This document shows positions 34,611-45,919 of a DNA stretch of 64,000 bases, one piece after another; the first letter of the stretch is position 1, and each line of letters begins with the position of its first letter. The stretch comes from Aquanectria penicillioides. Taxonomy: Eukaryota; Ascomycota; Sordariomycetes; Hypocreales; Nectriaceae. The stretch is taken from the NCBI GenBank assembly GCA_003415625.1, contig PYIU01000009.1, positions 2,728,001 through 2,792,000 on the forward strand, read 5' to 3'. The notes beneath the pieces are model-generated. The model searched no databases and was not told where the DNA came from. It saw nothing but the letters and a program-made list of their open reading frames with translations. A program made the translations under genes and the position numbers.

Positions 34611-36043
34611 ATGTGAGAAATGCGTGGAAAATGTGATGAATGGGGGAGGTTGCCAGTGTGATGATCAAACGGCTGAAAATGATTACTTTCTATCTCGATA
34701 AATAAACCAATATTTCCAAGTGAAATGACTGGCCCTGCTGTTGTGAATGATTTGTGTGAGCCTCGGCAATATGTCCAAGTCGTAAAGATAACACCCCAGC
34801 ACCGGAGAATACAAGTAAGCGAGCAGGCAGGAATCGTATCTCGGTTACCCACCATTACGTCAGATTTGAGATAGCTCATATTTCCTAGATCGGAAAACAG
34901 CTCTCAGCCTTGTATCTGTGGCTAAATCAGGGTGTGAACGACGGCTTCGAGGCAGCGATGGCCCCCAGCTCGACGTGCGCCACTATGCATACATTTTTGC
35001 CTCATCTGGGCTTAGCAGAGCCTGGGTCTCCTCCAACCATAACGCCTCCCTGCGGGAGAGATGGCACTTCAGGACTAGGGCCATGACGAATAATGCCGGT
35101 ACTATAAGCCAGACGACTATAATACAGCTGAGAACTCCTAGGTATACTGTCACAGCGCCGTCGTTGTGACCCATTACGAAACAGATGATTGGATATGTTG
35201 AAACTGGAATAAATTTTTCATTTGATATACATTACTGCAGCACTTTGAAGAGTTGGCCGTGTAGTATAAATAACTCTGCACGGGCTTAGAACAGTAGGAC
35301 AAGGCACTGGTCTGTGCATGTAGAACAAAGATCTTGGAGTTGCGTGAACACAAACTGTCGTCAGCCGACGGAGCAATGACACTTGGACATGTGACATTGA
35401 CAAATAAGTCAAAATTCAAGAAATGGCAACTAGTCAAAACAAAGCGCCATGTAAAAATGGCAACTTTGACCCCCCCCCCCCCAAAAAAAAAGGTCTCACT
35501 GATACAATTGTAGCATCTTTTCCTGCACATTACCGTCCAGCAAGTCAAATCTTCTAGAAGACTTCCAGGGAAAGTTCGCCGTCATTTCAGAGGCACTGAG
35601 AATTGCATTTCTTTTTTTATTTGCATTCAAGGTAGGGATATTCCACAAATCAACCATAGCCACAATCCGGATCGAACGTGTGGTGTCGTGGGAAGGCGTA
35701 TTGTGCAGCATTTGTGTTGTCGCCGAAAAACAAGACCAATACTCATTTTACGCTATTTTATTTTTCTCATCTTGTTTATTTATTTATTTATTTCCATCCC
35801 CAACACAGTTGTGTACATACCGTAAAGAAAAACGGCTTTCACAAAACTCATGAATGCGATAGCAAAGCACGAGCGTAGAGATCCAAGTGATCTCTACTGA
35901 ACACGCCATACCCCTCAAATGGGATACCTTCCTCACCAACAATGGTCGTCAGGCTTAGATCCTGACACTACTATTGCTACCCAGATTTCTCCGCGCACAT
36001 GCGCCATTTGTGTACACATCTTGTGTGGTCAAAACCTCTCTAC
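34611..36043. other. Intergenic region
   Basis: No gene was seen. The region is moderately AT-rich and includes a 13-base poly-C tract (35470-35482) followed by poly-A, and TTTA repeats near 35780. Short open frames on both strands show no family resemblance. Confidence 0.5.
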
Positions 36044-36690
36044 TCACTTCCTCCATGTCTCTCTGCGAATGCGTACAGCGTTTATTTTATTCTGTATGCA
36101 TTCCTTGAGACTTTTGTCATTTTTCCTTTGGATTTGATCATTTTGTTTCGGTGACGGCTCTGGTTGTTCGATGACCCAAATGTAGCTGAATTGAAGATTT
36201 ACCAAGTCCCCAAATTCGTGAACTAGATTGTTATAAAGGTTGCCTTTGTTGCAATTTCGTTAGTACAGTTTAATATAGTCCATGAAGCAGTAGGACAAGC
36301 ACTTACTTATTCCTCTTACAATACTGGAATGTGATTGCTGCGATCAGTCGACCGTCTGGGGAATTGATGTCTCGGCAAATCACAACATCTTCCCAGAGAG
36401 CGGCAAAGGCCTGGGGTTTCCGGTCGGGAATGACAGGGGGACCGTCCATCCGCATCACTCAAGCACTGTGGAAGCCGGCAAACTCGGCAGTCCGTTCAAG
36501 ACTGCAGCTGGCATGAGTGTTTTCGTGGGCAGATGAATGGAGTTGCGCCAAGTCCTGAGCAAATTCGATGTGGCCAAAGAGCATGGCCTGCTTGCCGGCA
36601 ACGAGAAAGTAGACGGAAGTAGGACATTCCTCGGTGTTGACAGTGTACCGAAAGATTGCCAAGACGTTGCGGCTCACAAGCAACAGCGGT
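36044..36690 (-). pseudogene. Decayed gene of unknown family
   Basis: On the minus strand a protein-like frame from about 36690 encodes TVNTEECPTSVYFLVAGKQ and AEFAGFHSA, then meets an in-frame TGA at 36454-36456 and continues without a frame change as VMRMDGPPVIPDRKPQAF and WEDVVICRDINSPDGRLIAA. A canonical GTAAGA donor near 36325 and the acceptor AACAAAG at 36245 would join it to NLYNNLVHEFGDLVNLQFSY, which stops at 36044-36046. The even frame on both sides of the TGA suggests a former Arg codon (CGA to TGA). No start codon or upstream exon is clear. The middle part vaguely recalls fungal recombinase-like proteins of mobile elements, but I cannot name the family. Confidence 0.4.
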
Positions 36691-37251
36691 TGAATTTAAA
36701 GGAAGATTGAAACTTGGCAAACAGGTTGGAGACGTCGAAAATAGATGTTCTAATGCTCAAGGTTGTTTTTACCACTTGCTTTCACAATTGTAATGCTAAT
36801 CTAAATATGGAGTAGTTCTAATGAAGTTCCAATTGAGAATCTCATCTGTACATTGCAGCTAGTGTTATCGGTTATTTTATGCAATGTAAACCTCCAAAAT
36901 CTTTAGCACACTTGGCTATTTCCGAAGAGCATGTAGTGTGTGCCTGCTACCAGGGCATAGACTGGGGTTTATGTCCATCAGATTCGATGTCTTACGTGAT
37001 AATGAAGGGATAAGTAGGGACAATGGCGGAGATCTTTAGTCCTGAAGAAACTGCCGCTGGGTCCATTCGGGCTGCCTCGGCAGCTTTTCGTTGTTGGAGA
37101 TCTCGACTGAGGGGGCGGCGCGCAGGCGTAAGAATGTCAGGGTAGACATCTACACTCTACCGCGGTGAATCTGGAGGAAATTCAACTTGCAACCGCAGAT
37201 TCATGAGAAGACAGAAACGTTCGGGCTTGGAAGACCAGACTGCTAACCTTC
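36691..37251. other. Intergenic region
   Basis: This is AT-rich DNA between the decayed minus-strand gene and the next plus-strand gene. No feature can be supported. An upstream exon of either gene could lie here. Confidence 0.4.
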
Positions 37252-38115
37252 ATGACTGACGTTCTGAGAGAAAGTCCCGACGCCAGACCCACAAGAGAGA
37301 CCTTGGCGAAATATATTTTCAATTATCCAAGCAGTACCAGAAGACCATTAGCATTTGCTACATTGCGAAGTGGCATCAATACCATTGATAAATGGTGCAC
37401 ATTCGAGTTCCCTAGCCGGGAACTCGAAACTCATGAGCGACTGAGAATCTGTAAGTATCCCATGTCTGTCCCATGCCCGTCCCATTTCCGTCTAATGGTA
37501 GGCTAGCAAAGTCCTTTTCACTCTAGCAAGCACATTAAACGCCCTGTTTGACCAAGGAGCCCTTACACGCGATACTGTTAGAACGAAGCAATGGGCCACA
37601 TCAGACATTGTTTTCGTAACGGTTGCGACCAATTTTCGGAACCGTTTAGTCCGAGGAAGCGTACATTGGGATGTAACAATTATGCAAGCACTGGGAATTA
37701 CATCCTTTCAGCTACAGGCGCCCGAGCTGGCGGCGTATTTCGGAACCGACTTGAAGCTGACGCCCTGATGACATTAGCGTGGGAAGATGTCCGCAAGTGC
37801 CCTACATTCACTAACTTTGCTGAGCTTGCTGCTGAAATATCCCATCCTCTTGCCCTCTTGGAGGAAGAACAATGGCATCTCTGCTTCGCTCTCCTCGCCG
37901 AAATCGAACGGCCTGAACATACAGCCTCGGAGTACGGCCTGGGAGTTCCCATCGCTATCCGCACTACCGTCAACGGGGAGGCAGGCCCTCCTAAGCCGCA
38001 CACTATCACCAACACTGAGACGGGAGAAGTTTCGGACGAGATCAGAGAGCTCTCTGCTGAGCAGGCTCTGGCTTTCCTATGGGACGAATACCCATCCAAG
38101 GGCCATGAGGCCTAG
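37252..38115 (+). CDS. Unknown two-exon protein, with one apparent frame break
   Basis: Exon 1 (37252-37450, MTDVLRESPDARPTRETLAK) joins exon 2 (37527-38115) through a canonical intron (GTAAGT...CTCTAG). Exon 2 first reads STLNALFDQGALTRDTVRTK and then SVHWDVTIMQALGITSFQLQ, and stops at a TGA at 37765-37767. The protein-like sequence continues in another frame as WEDVRKCPTFTNFAELAAEI and EEEQWHLCFALLAEIERPEH. One extra C in the CCC run at 37763-37765 makes the frame continuous, with 263 codons in all. I do not recognise a family. There is no signal peptide or membrane segment. The C-terminus is acidic. An additional upstream exon is possible. Confidence 0.55.
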
Positions 38116-39172
38116 TTCCTTTTCTCTCTCTACAGCCGAGATGAATGTTGCAAGGTTTCCCTGCCGAGTAAACGATTGTTTCCTATAACACAAACCATAT
38201 AACAACCCCGACTCTAATCAATGTTTACAGTAGACTAGCTAGCTACGCACAAGGCGCCCTTTTTCCTTTGCATTTACGTATGTAGTCTAATTTCCCCCAA
38301 GTCATTTCCTCTGTTCGTTTGTGTGTGCATCACGGTGCCTTTCAGTCACCAGGAATTAGATCATTCAAACACGGCAATGACAGTGTATTTGCCACAATCA
38401 CTGAGGGAAGTCCGTTTCTTTTCCGTGTCGGGCAAATGTTACGGAAAACACCTTCCTTGGAAATGTCCTTCCCTGGGTCTTGGAAATGTCCAGAAAATTC
38501 TCAAAAGTTGTCATGAATTTCTACAAAACTGCTTCTCGAGGAACTTCCCAGAGATGTGCTACTGGCTTCCTGAGGAATTCCCAGCGGGAAATCCAATTGA
38601 ACCTCGGCCAGTAAAAGTGGCATTCGCACTCTAGCTGCAAGAAGGGAACGGAACAAGGACTCCCTATCGGTCATTACAATAAATGCAATATAAAATATAT
38701 ATTCCCTTTGCAATTAATTAAGAAGCCGGATCTCCTCAGTCTTTCCTTATATGTGCACTGGCCGTGACGATGTAATTTCCCATCGTAAGTACGTAGAGAC
38801 CTTTATCTATTGAAACGTGTGCGTTGTGTTAGCATTACTACGCTAATAGCAGTGTTTTCTTCGTCCTTTGCCATTGTTCCAGAAATTCCTTCCTTTGGCG
38901 AGTCAGACCAGCTGAAGCTGAGGCTGCTGGTACAGAAACACTGATAAAACCTGTCGATAAGATGCAGGATCTCAAACACTCGGCAACGTCAAGCGACCAT
39001 TGCTATTCGGGAATGGGAACAAAGGCAGCTACCGAAACTCAATTGGATAAGTAGATTATGTAGAGCTGTAGATACATGCTACCAAGCCACCACACAGCCA
39101 CTCCCAGCTACAACAGGCGTCGCTAGACAAAAGATGGATTCAACGGGTTCATTGCGCTACGGAACAAACACG
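38116..39172. other. Intergenic region
   Basis: No gene was seen. Near 38400-38560 there are repeated words resembling GGAAATGTCC and TTCCC, with no clear unit. The end is the 3' flank of the minus-strand permease. Confidence 0.45.
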
Positions 39173-40825
39173 CTAATAAGTGTATCGGAAATCGTGAGAG
39201 GCCTCGTCCTGAAAGAGTCGTCGTTAGTGTGAAACAGTATGATAGACAAAGACCAACTTACGCTATAAGCCTCCAGCACCTTCTCACCACGGTCGGCCTT
39301 GCGGTTGCACCGTCGGAACTCCAAATCGCAGATGATGACCACGAGGATGGACAGGATCGAGCAAGCAATGCAGGCGTACATGCCAGGCTTGTATCCAGTC
39401 AACTTGTCTTTCTCGCGGAAGACCAGACTTCCCGCAATGCCGCCGATGCCTCCGAAGCCGACCATGGTGGCGCTGCAGAATGCTCGCTTCCACTGGCCGC
39501 GGACGTTGTTGGCCTGGAACGACATGACGGCGGGGATGTTGCTGTTCGCGCCAGCAGTGACCAGGAAGACACCAAAGTATCGGACGCCGGCGCTCGATGC
39601 CCAACCCATGATGGGCAGCCCGATGACACACAGCAGCATGTTGAAGATAATAATGGGTCCACGGACCTTGTACTTGTCACCAGCCCAACCGGTAGCGAAC
39701 ATGACGATACCAGCAAAGGCGTATGGTGGCGCAACAAGGCACTGGGCCTGTCCAACAGTGAAGCCCATGTTGCCGACAAGGATCAGGGGCAGGGTGTAGG
39801 CCAGGGCATATGAGATGGTGGTGGTGTCAAAGAAGAGAATGGCATAGGCCCAAATCTTCCAGTCCAAACCTCCGCGGAGGAACTTGCTAAGCTGGAAGGG
39901 AGGGACCTTGGTGTCGCCACGATCACGGTTGATGCGATCGACAATCCAGTCTCGCTCGCGCTGGTCAAGGAACGACCAGGACTTGCGCTTGGAGTCGGGG
40001 AAATCAACGAGAAGCCAGTAGCATCCAATACCAAGGGCGATAGTCAGGGCTCCCTCGATAATGAAGATCCAGCGCCAGCCAGTGAGACCCTCGCGGCCAC
40101 CAAGCTGCATGAGCTAAGAGATGTCAGTGTCGATGTCAAGAAAAGGCGGCAGTAGACTTACACCATAGGCGAGGATGCCAGAGAAAGCAGAGGCAACGCA
40201 ACCAAGGAGATAGAACAAGGAGTATCGCTTTCCGACTTCATATCTCGTGTACCAAGTGCTCAACAGATAGACACAGGATGGGAAGAATCCTGCCTCAAAG
40301 ACTCCCAGGACAGCACGGAGGGCAGCCAGCTGACCGTGTGATTTGACAAAGCCCATACCGATCATGACGGCACCCCACAGCGCAGTGATGAGGGCAAGAT
40401 GGATGCGAGGGCCAATTTTGCGAATAAGAATGGTCGAGGGGGGTTGGAAGATGATGTAAGGGATGAAGAAGACAAGATTGGCAATGTTCTAACGAATCTC
40501 AAGTCAGCATACTGAATGATGAGTTTTGATGCTTGCCAATACTCACATATCGGAAACCGGTCAAGACCAGTTCGACACTCATACCCGCAATGTTGGCGGC
40601 GCTCATGTTGGTTCGGTCCATGAGAGACACACAGTACATGGCACCAACGGTCACAACAAGACGGCGATCAACCCGGTGGATGATCTTGCGCTGCTCCTCG
40701 GGGCTGAAGCCATGGCCGGGGTCGGATTGCTCAGAGCTGAGCTTGCTAGGGGCAAGGTCGAGGTGCTTGCTCTCGGCGTGGCTTTCAAGGCCGGCAGCCT
40801 CCTTGTCGTACTCAGTTCTCTCCAT
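39173..40825 (-). CDS. MFS permease of the Dal5/anion:cation symporter family
   Basis: Four exons (40825-40547, 40488-40162, 40113-39262, 39208-39173) give 497 residues. The last exon is only 12 codons and ends in FRYTY, matching the short aromatic tail common in this family. Features include VDRRLVVTVGAMYCVSLMDR before and in helix 1 (R/D with the conserved D-R-T-N), helices 2-6 with GVFEAGFFPSCVYLLSTWY (a family signature), a central loop, and six more helices. The family includes allantoate (Dal5), nicotinate (Tna1), pantothenate (Liz1/Fen2) and biotin carriers, so the substrate is an organic anion or vitamin that sequence alone does not specify. All introns have GT...AG ends. Confidence 0.92.
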
Positions 40826-43450
40826 GGTTGAGGTTCACTCGCCGCTCAATCAAGGAAGAAGAACTAGGCAGAGGGACAAAGGGGGAGGTTGATATGTGCT
40901 GAGTGTGTGTGGTGGTTCCGGAACGAGTAGACCGAGCAGAGACGAGATCAGAGGTATGTGAAAGGGCGATGCAGGAGGAGATGATCGACAGAGACAATGA
41001 TGGGGGGGGAAAAATGGAGCTTGAGGTTTCCTACAAGGAAACACGGATCTTAAGTATACCACGAGCCGTTGTATCTTTTTGTCTCACGCCGGCGGATGAT
41101 CCCAGTTCGGTTCTGTCTCGGCCGGGCTTGCTTGGGCCACGTCTCGCGTCGCTGCGTTTTATATCTTTTGCTCCTCACGCCAGCGTTCCCCAGAGGCAAG
41201 CATCAAGATAACCCCAAGCCAGGGATCCTCCTCCGCAGTCGACCAAGGCCAAAGGCCCCGGGAGCCCCCTTTACCGACGAGGCCAATCAAGCCCGAGAGC
41301 ATCCAGGAGGTTGCCTCGGGTGGCGGCCGTTCTACTACTCTTGGCCGCCCCGCCCCTTGCCCGGCCGCTCGTTTTGTTTTTCTCCTCACCTGAAAAGCAG
41401 GCAGAGGATGTAACCGGACGGCCAAGCAGTGGCATGCACCATAGCACGGCGCAGAGATGCCCAGCGTGGCCTGCTGGGTCATGAGCCTGACCAGGAGCTC
41501 CATCTTCACTGGCCGCCCCCGCCCCCGCAAGATCTACCGGAGGCGGGCCTAGAGACGCTCCACTGCGATCCGGGGTCGTCGTCCGACTTGCGGGGTAGCT
41601 GGAGAAGAGCAGCTTGGCAGCGCCGGGGGATTGCCTGTTTTGGGGCGAGACGCGATGGAGGGAGGACGCGGTGGTGTTTTTGGTGGTTTTTTTTGGGGGG
41701 GGGGGGGGGGAGAGTGGGAGTTGTGGCTTGTCATGATGGTGTTTGCGCTGCTGTTGGGCTTCCCTTCCCGCTGGCACGCGAGTCGACACCGGGAGATGGG
41801 TGTGTTGGGGCTTGAGCAGCTAGCTAGGAACAGAAAAGGCCCGTTTCTCTCGCCCATCAGCAGATTTGGATTCAGCCCTGAGATGAGCGTCCCATTTAAA
41901 TGGGCTTCCTCAGGGGGGGGCTTGCGTGTAATGGACTGGCGGACCGCACCATGTTGTGGCCAAAGGAGATCAACCAACGGCCATTCCAGGAGGCGAGACC
42001 CTGGGGAGTGACACTGACAAGGCGGATCTGCCCCGTGCCAGATGCCCAGTCGTCCAGGTTACGCGGGCCACATCTGGAAGCGAAGCGAGCAGATACAGAT
42101 CTCAGGTCATGGGGAGAGAGGAGACGAAAAGGCATTGACCGCTTCCCGTCTCCGAAATAGCAAACAATCAAGCACCGCACCCACACACGCGCGCACCCAC
42201 GGTGGGCGGGGGCAAACAAGATGCCGCCTTCTTGGCATGTAAGTCAAAAATTCGGACAAGGGATGCACGACGAACATGCAGCACGCACAATGTCTCTGGG
42301 GCAGCGCAAATAGAGTGCAAGAATAAAAAAGATCCCCCGAAACACGGCATATGCCGTCTCCTCTCAACAACTTCAGGCTTTGACTGCAACCCGCAGCCCT
42401 TCACCAGTCGAGCCGGCCAAGCCACCGAGGAGCGCCACCGCAACCGCGTCTGTCTCACCGTGGGAGGAAGAAGAAGCACCAATTTCGAAAAACCTATGCA
42501 TCCATCACTGCTGCCCACCCCATACCGGGGCGTGGAACAAATAGAAACACTTTGAAATAAATAAAGGATAATAAAAAAAGAAGGCCCAAAAAAAAAATCC
42601 GACGCCTTGCCTTTCTAGTGCTCCTCCTCCGCACGACAACACCCTCTCCCGCCATGCCCGCACACCCATCTCACTTCCCCGCACGCTGCCCTCATCTCCC
42701 GGGCGCGCCTCCACCAATTACACGCCGTAGAGTGAGGGCGGATGCCGAGGCTCACGGCTCTTGGTGGTTCTTGACCCATGGCCGAACGTCTTGTCAATTG
42801 GTGATGACGGCGGCCTGATGCTGTGACACCCCGGATCGCCGCCTTGTGCCGCAGGCGCTAGGGGGAGGATCACTGCGAATGCCTGCCATGCGAGCTGGGC
42901 GAGTCGAGGCCCGGGACCGCGCATGCAGACGACGTGGTTGGGAATGACTGATAGGTTGTGTGGTTCGCATGCCATGCGTCGAGGCACATGCACTGTAGCT
43001 TGTCAGTTGCACAACTCGCAAGACTGTTGCATATGAGGCTTAGGCCCAAGGTCGAGCGGAAACTCTTCAATTCAACTCCAGAACAAAGTGCCCCTTTCTC
43101 ATCCAACTCTTGCTCGTCCTCCTCCATTTCTCCTCGGACACTGGCCGAAGTGGCTGCCTCATCGCCATCTTGGCCACCGCCCTCTCCATGCCAATGCCTC
43201 GGTGCTTCTCATGTGACAAAAGACAAACCCGAATCCGAAGTGAACGAGAGGCCTGGTCGTCCAAAACCAAACATGCGCAATGCCCATCTATCGTTTCCCA
43301 ACATGCCCGGCCTAACGGCTCATCCATCCAATTCTCAATGCCAAAGCGACAGAAAACCAACAATGAGTGCTCAGTAGGTATTCCCCCAACGCGAAAACTC
43401 CTGATTGTGTTCATAAACACCTTGACCGGTAACCTTGCGTCCTCATGCAA
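40826..43450. other. Intergenic region
   Basis: No gene was seen in 2.6 kb. Several open frames of 100-170 residues overlap on both strands with no family resemblance and Pro/Arg-rich composition. A 16-base poly-G tract lies at 41695-41710. The first few hundred bases are the leader and promoter of the permease gene. Confidence 0.5.
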
Positions 43451-44941
43451 TCATCGCCCAAACACCGACGTCAACGAGAAAAAGAACTTCCTGACGTTAT
43501 GCCACATCAACCCAACCGTGCCAACGACAGTAAAGATCTCGAGGATTTCCCAAGGCTTCCGGGTTTTCACTTGGGTTTCGACGAACCCCAGCTTGTTGCC
43601 TGCTAGGGCAGGGAAGCGGCCGTTGGTCAAGTATTCCTCCATGAGAGCGTCCTTGCGATACCACTCATCTCGAAGCCAGAGGTCAAACGCCTTCTGGTCG
43701 TCGAGCGGAATGTCAGCCACCCGGAAACGACGCCAATAAAAGTTGACCGACTTCGGGGGCCGGCCCTGGAAGTAGGTGCTGGAAAGACCAAAGTAATCCT
43801 CACCATACTTTCCTCGACTGGGTCCTTTGTTAGTGTGTGGGTTCGCCTTGTGCTACGTGGTTGCGGGGTGACTCACGGGATTCCCTCATATGCGACTGTG
43901 CAGTCGTACACGTACTCAACACTGCCCTTGAGTTCGTTCAAACAGAAGAACATTCCGGTGCTACGTGGGAGCATAAGGTGATCAGGGTCTTTCAGGTCGT
44001 TCTTGGCTGCCCAGGCTGCCGACTTTTTCCGTCCGTTGCCCGATAGATTCGTGCCTTCGGGGAACAGGAGAAGCCACATGGGGTCGAAATAAGTCTTGCC
44101 CAGAGGGTCGACCTTGGTCTCCTTGAGCTTCTGCAGACGGTACGCCATGCGGGGCTGATCTGTGGCCATCTTCCTCGACATGAAGATGAATCCGTAAAAC
44201 ATCATACCCCACCCAGCCACAGGGATCCTCCTCAGTGACTCCTTGAGGATGATATAGATGTGTCCGTGCATGCCTGGGGAGTTTGCATATCCAACCCACC
44301 ATAGGTACAGCCAATCAGTGTAGATCTGTGACAAGTTAATATCCACTGTTGTATGCTCCAATCAGTATCCCATCGACATACCTGGTGGTTAGCAATCATG
44401 ACCAAACGCTCCGGAAAGTCAAACTGCACCCCGCCGCCAGGCGTGGGCTTGATTTGTTCCGCCACTGACTCATCACCGCTGATTCGAACCGTGGTTGGAC
44501 CCCAGATATGGGTCATGACGGTGGTGGTGATGGCAAAGGAGCGTTTCGTCATAGCCATATAGGCGTAGTACCAGTCACGGTTGACGAAATAAAGAGGTGA
44601 CCCGATAAGCTGGGTCATGAAGATGCTGCAGAGCGTGGGTGTTAGTTACTGTGCATATCACAAGCGATATCAGATAACCGGGAAACAATCGACACCAGGG
44701 AAGTGGGGGGCGGGGAGTTGGAGACGAACATGAAGCAGCATGTTGTGAAGTAGATGCCGAACAAGGCGCCTCGAACAATCTGCATAAACCGGCCATAGCT
44801 CTCCTTTCCAGAAGGATGATACTCGCTCGGGGCCTTTGAGGCAGCTTTGGGCTTGTCAGACATGGCGGGCAGCCCCGCAGCCAGGTCCGGCCCCGGGATG
44901 GCTGGGTCGGGGGAGCTTGGATTTTTGAGATCGGCGGTCAT
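43451..44941 (-). CDS. PlsC-family acyltransferase (lysophospholipid acyltransferase, Cst26/LCLAT1-like)
   Basis: Four exons (44941-44730, 44625-44382, 44325-43877, 43817-43451) join to 423 residues. The catalytic HX4D motif is NHQIYTDWLYLWW and is split by the second intron. The acyl-acceptor motif FPEGTNLS follows near base 44061 (LLLFPEGTNLSGNGRKK). Hydrophobic segments near residues 57-82 and at the C-terminus (FTVVGTVGLMWHNVRKFF) anchor it in a membrane, probably ER. Enzymes of this type (yeast Cst26/Psi1, animal LCLAT1/AGPAT3-5) move acyl chains to lysophosphatidylinositol or lysophosphatidate. The first intron uses a GTTCGT donor, which is less common, but the resulting CCFIIFMTQLIGSPLYF fits the family. 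The ATG at 44941 is preferred. The frame is open up to 45019, and an internal Met at 44863 is an alternative. Confidence 0.9.
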
Positions 44942-45919
44942 GGTGGGCAGCGTCAGACGGGAGGGAGGAGGCAAATCGAAGATGTCGCAAAAGATGAAGA
45001 AGAGGCGTTCGCAGACCAAGCGACGGACAAGGTAGCTTCAAGTACCACAAAGGGCCCAGCCGTCCGGCCCGCAGGCTGCAGTCAGAGCAGGAGTGATGAC
45101 GGGGGCGGCACGTGGGACTAGCGGGTGAGATCAAGACCAGCGACGGAGATCAGGCCCGCGGGGCAGGATTCCCAGTCAGATGAGGAAGCCTTGGACGAAA
45201 CGATTGCGGGCGCTAGAGAAGAAGTCAAAGTTGGAGTTTATCAAGACAGGGACAGAGAGACATGGCGCACATGATGCTGTGGTCTGCGTGTCTTTCTCAG
45301 CTGTAGCTGTGTCGTCTGCCTCATGCCTTAGCTTCGCCTCAAGCTGCCTTGTGATATCAGGTGGGCGGATGCCTCGGAGCCCTATGACGTGCGCCACAGC
45401 GGCGCTGGAGAGGTGCCGGCGCCGATGGGCCAATCACGAGGCGCCCGAATGTCTATTATTCGCTCCCGAAGTGCCTGGCCACGGCGCAGGAGCAGCGCAG
45501 AATCTTGATTACCCTAGAGCGAGATCCACCCGCCTGGGTCCTTATATACCGTGATACGTATGTCTGGCGATGGAAATGCGCTGCTATGGGAGCATATCAC
45601 ATGCGATATCCACTCCTCAAAGAGCGATAATCGCAGAGCTTGTTCTTCACCGTCCCCAGGGATCGCCTGCCTGCCAGAACCCCCCAATTTCCCCACAATC
45701 CCACCCTCCCTTTTAACCCCCATGGCTCGACAGGGAAGGCGGTCAAGAATCAACCCACCCTCGTCCGACCGTAACCGCAATTCTGCCGCCTCCCTAGCTC
45801 CTTAAGCTCCTTTAGCTCTTGAGCGTCATGCAAAAATTCGGCGACAAAATTCAGACTCGCTCTCCCGGCTGTAACGCCTTTCACATGCGGCACCATGATA
45901 ACACCGCTCACAGCCAAAC
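44942..45919. other. Divergent intergenic region
   Basis: About 980 bp separate the acyltransferase start (minus) from the NAD kinase start (plus), so both promoters lie here. The stretch 45640-45730 is C-rich. No other feature was found. Confidence 0.5.

Noticed and set aside
41271..41815. Overlapping frames of 128-172 residues
   Set aside because: They include translation of a poly-G tract and have no coding character.
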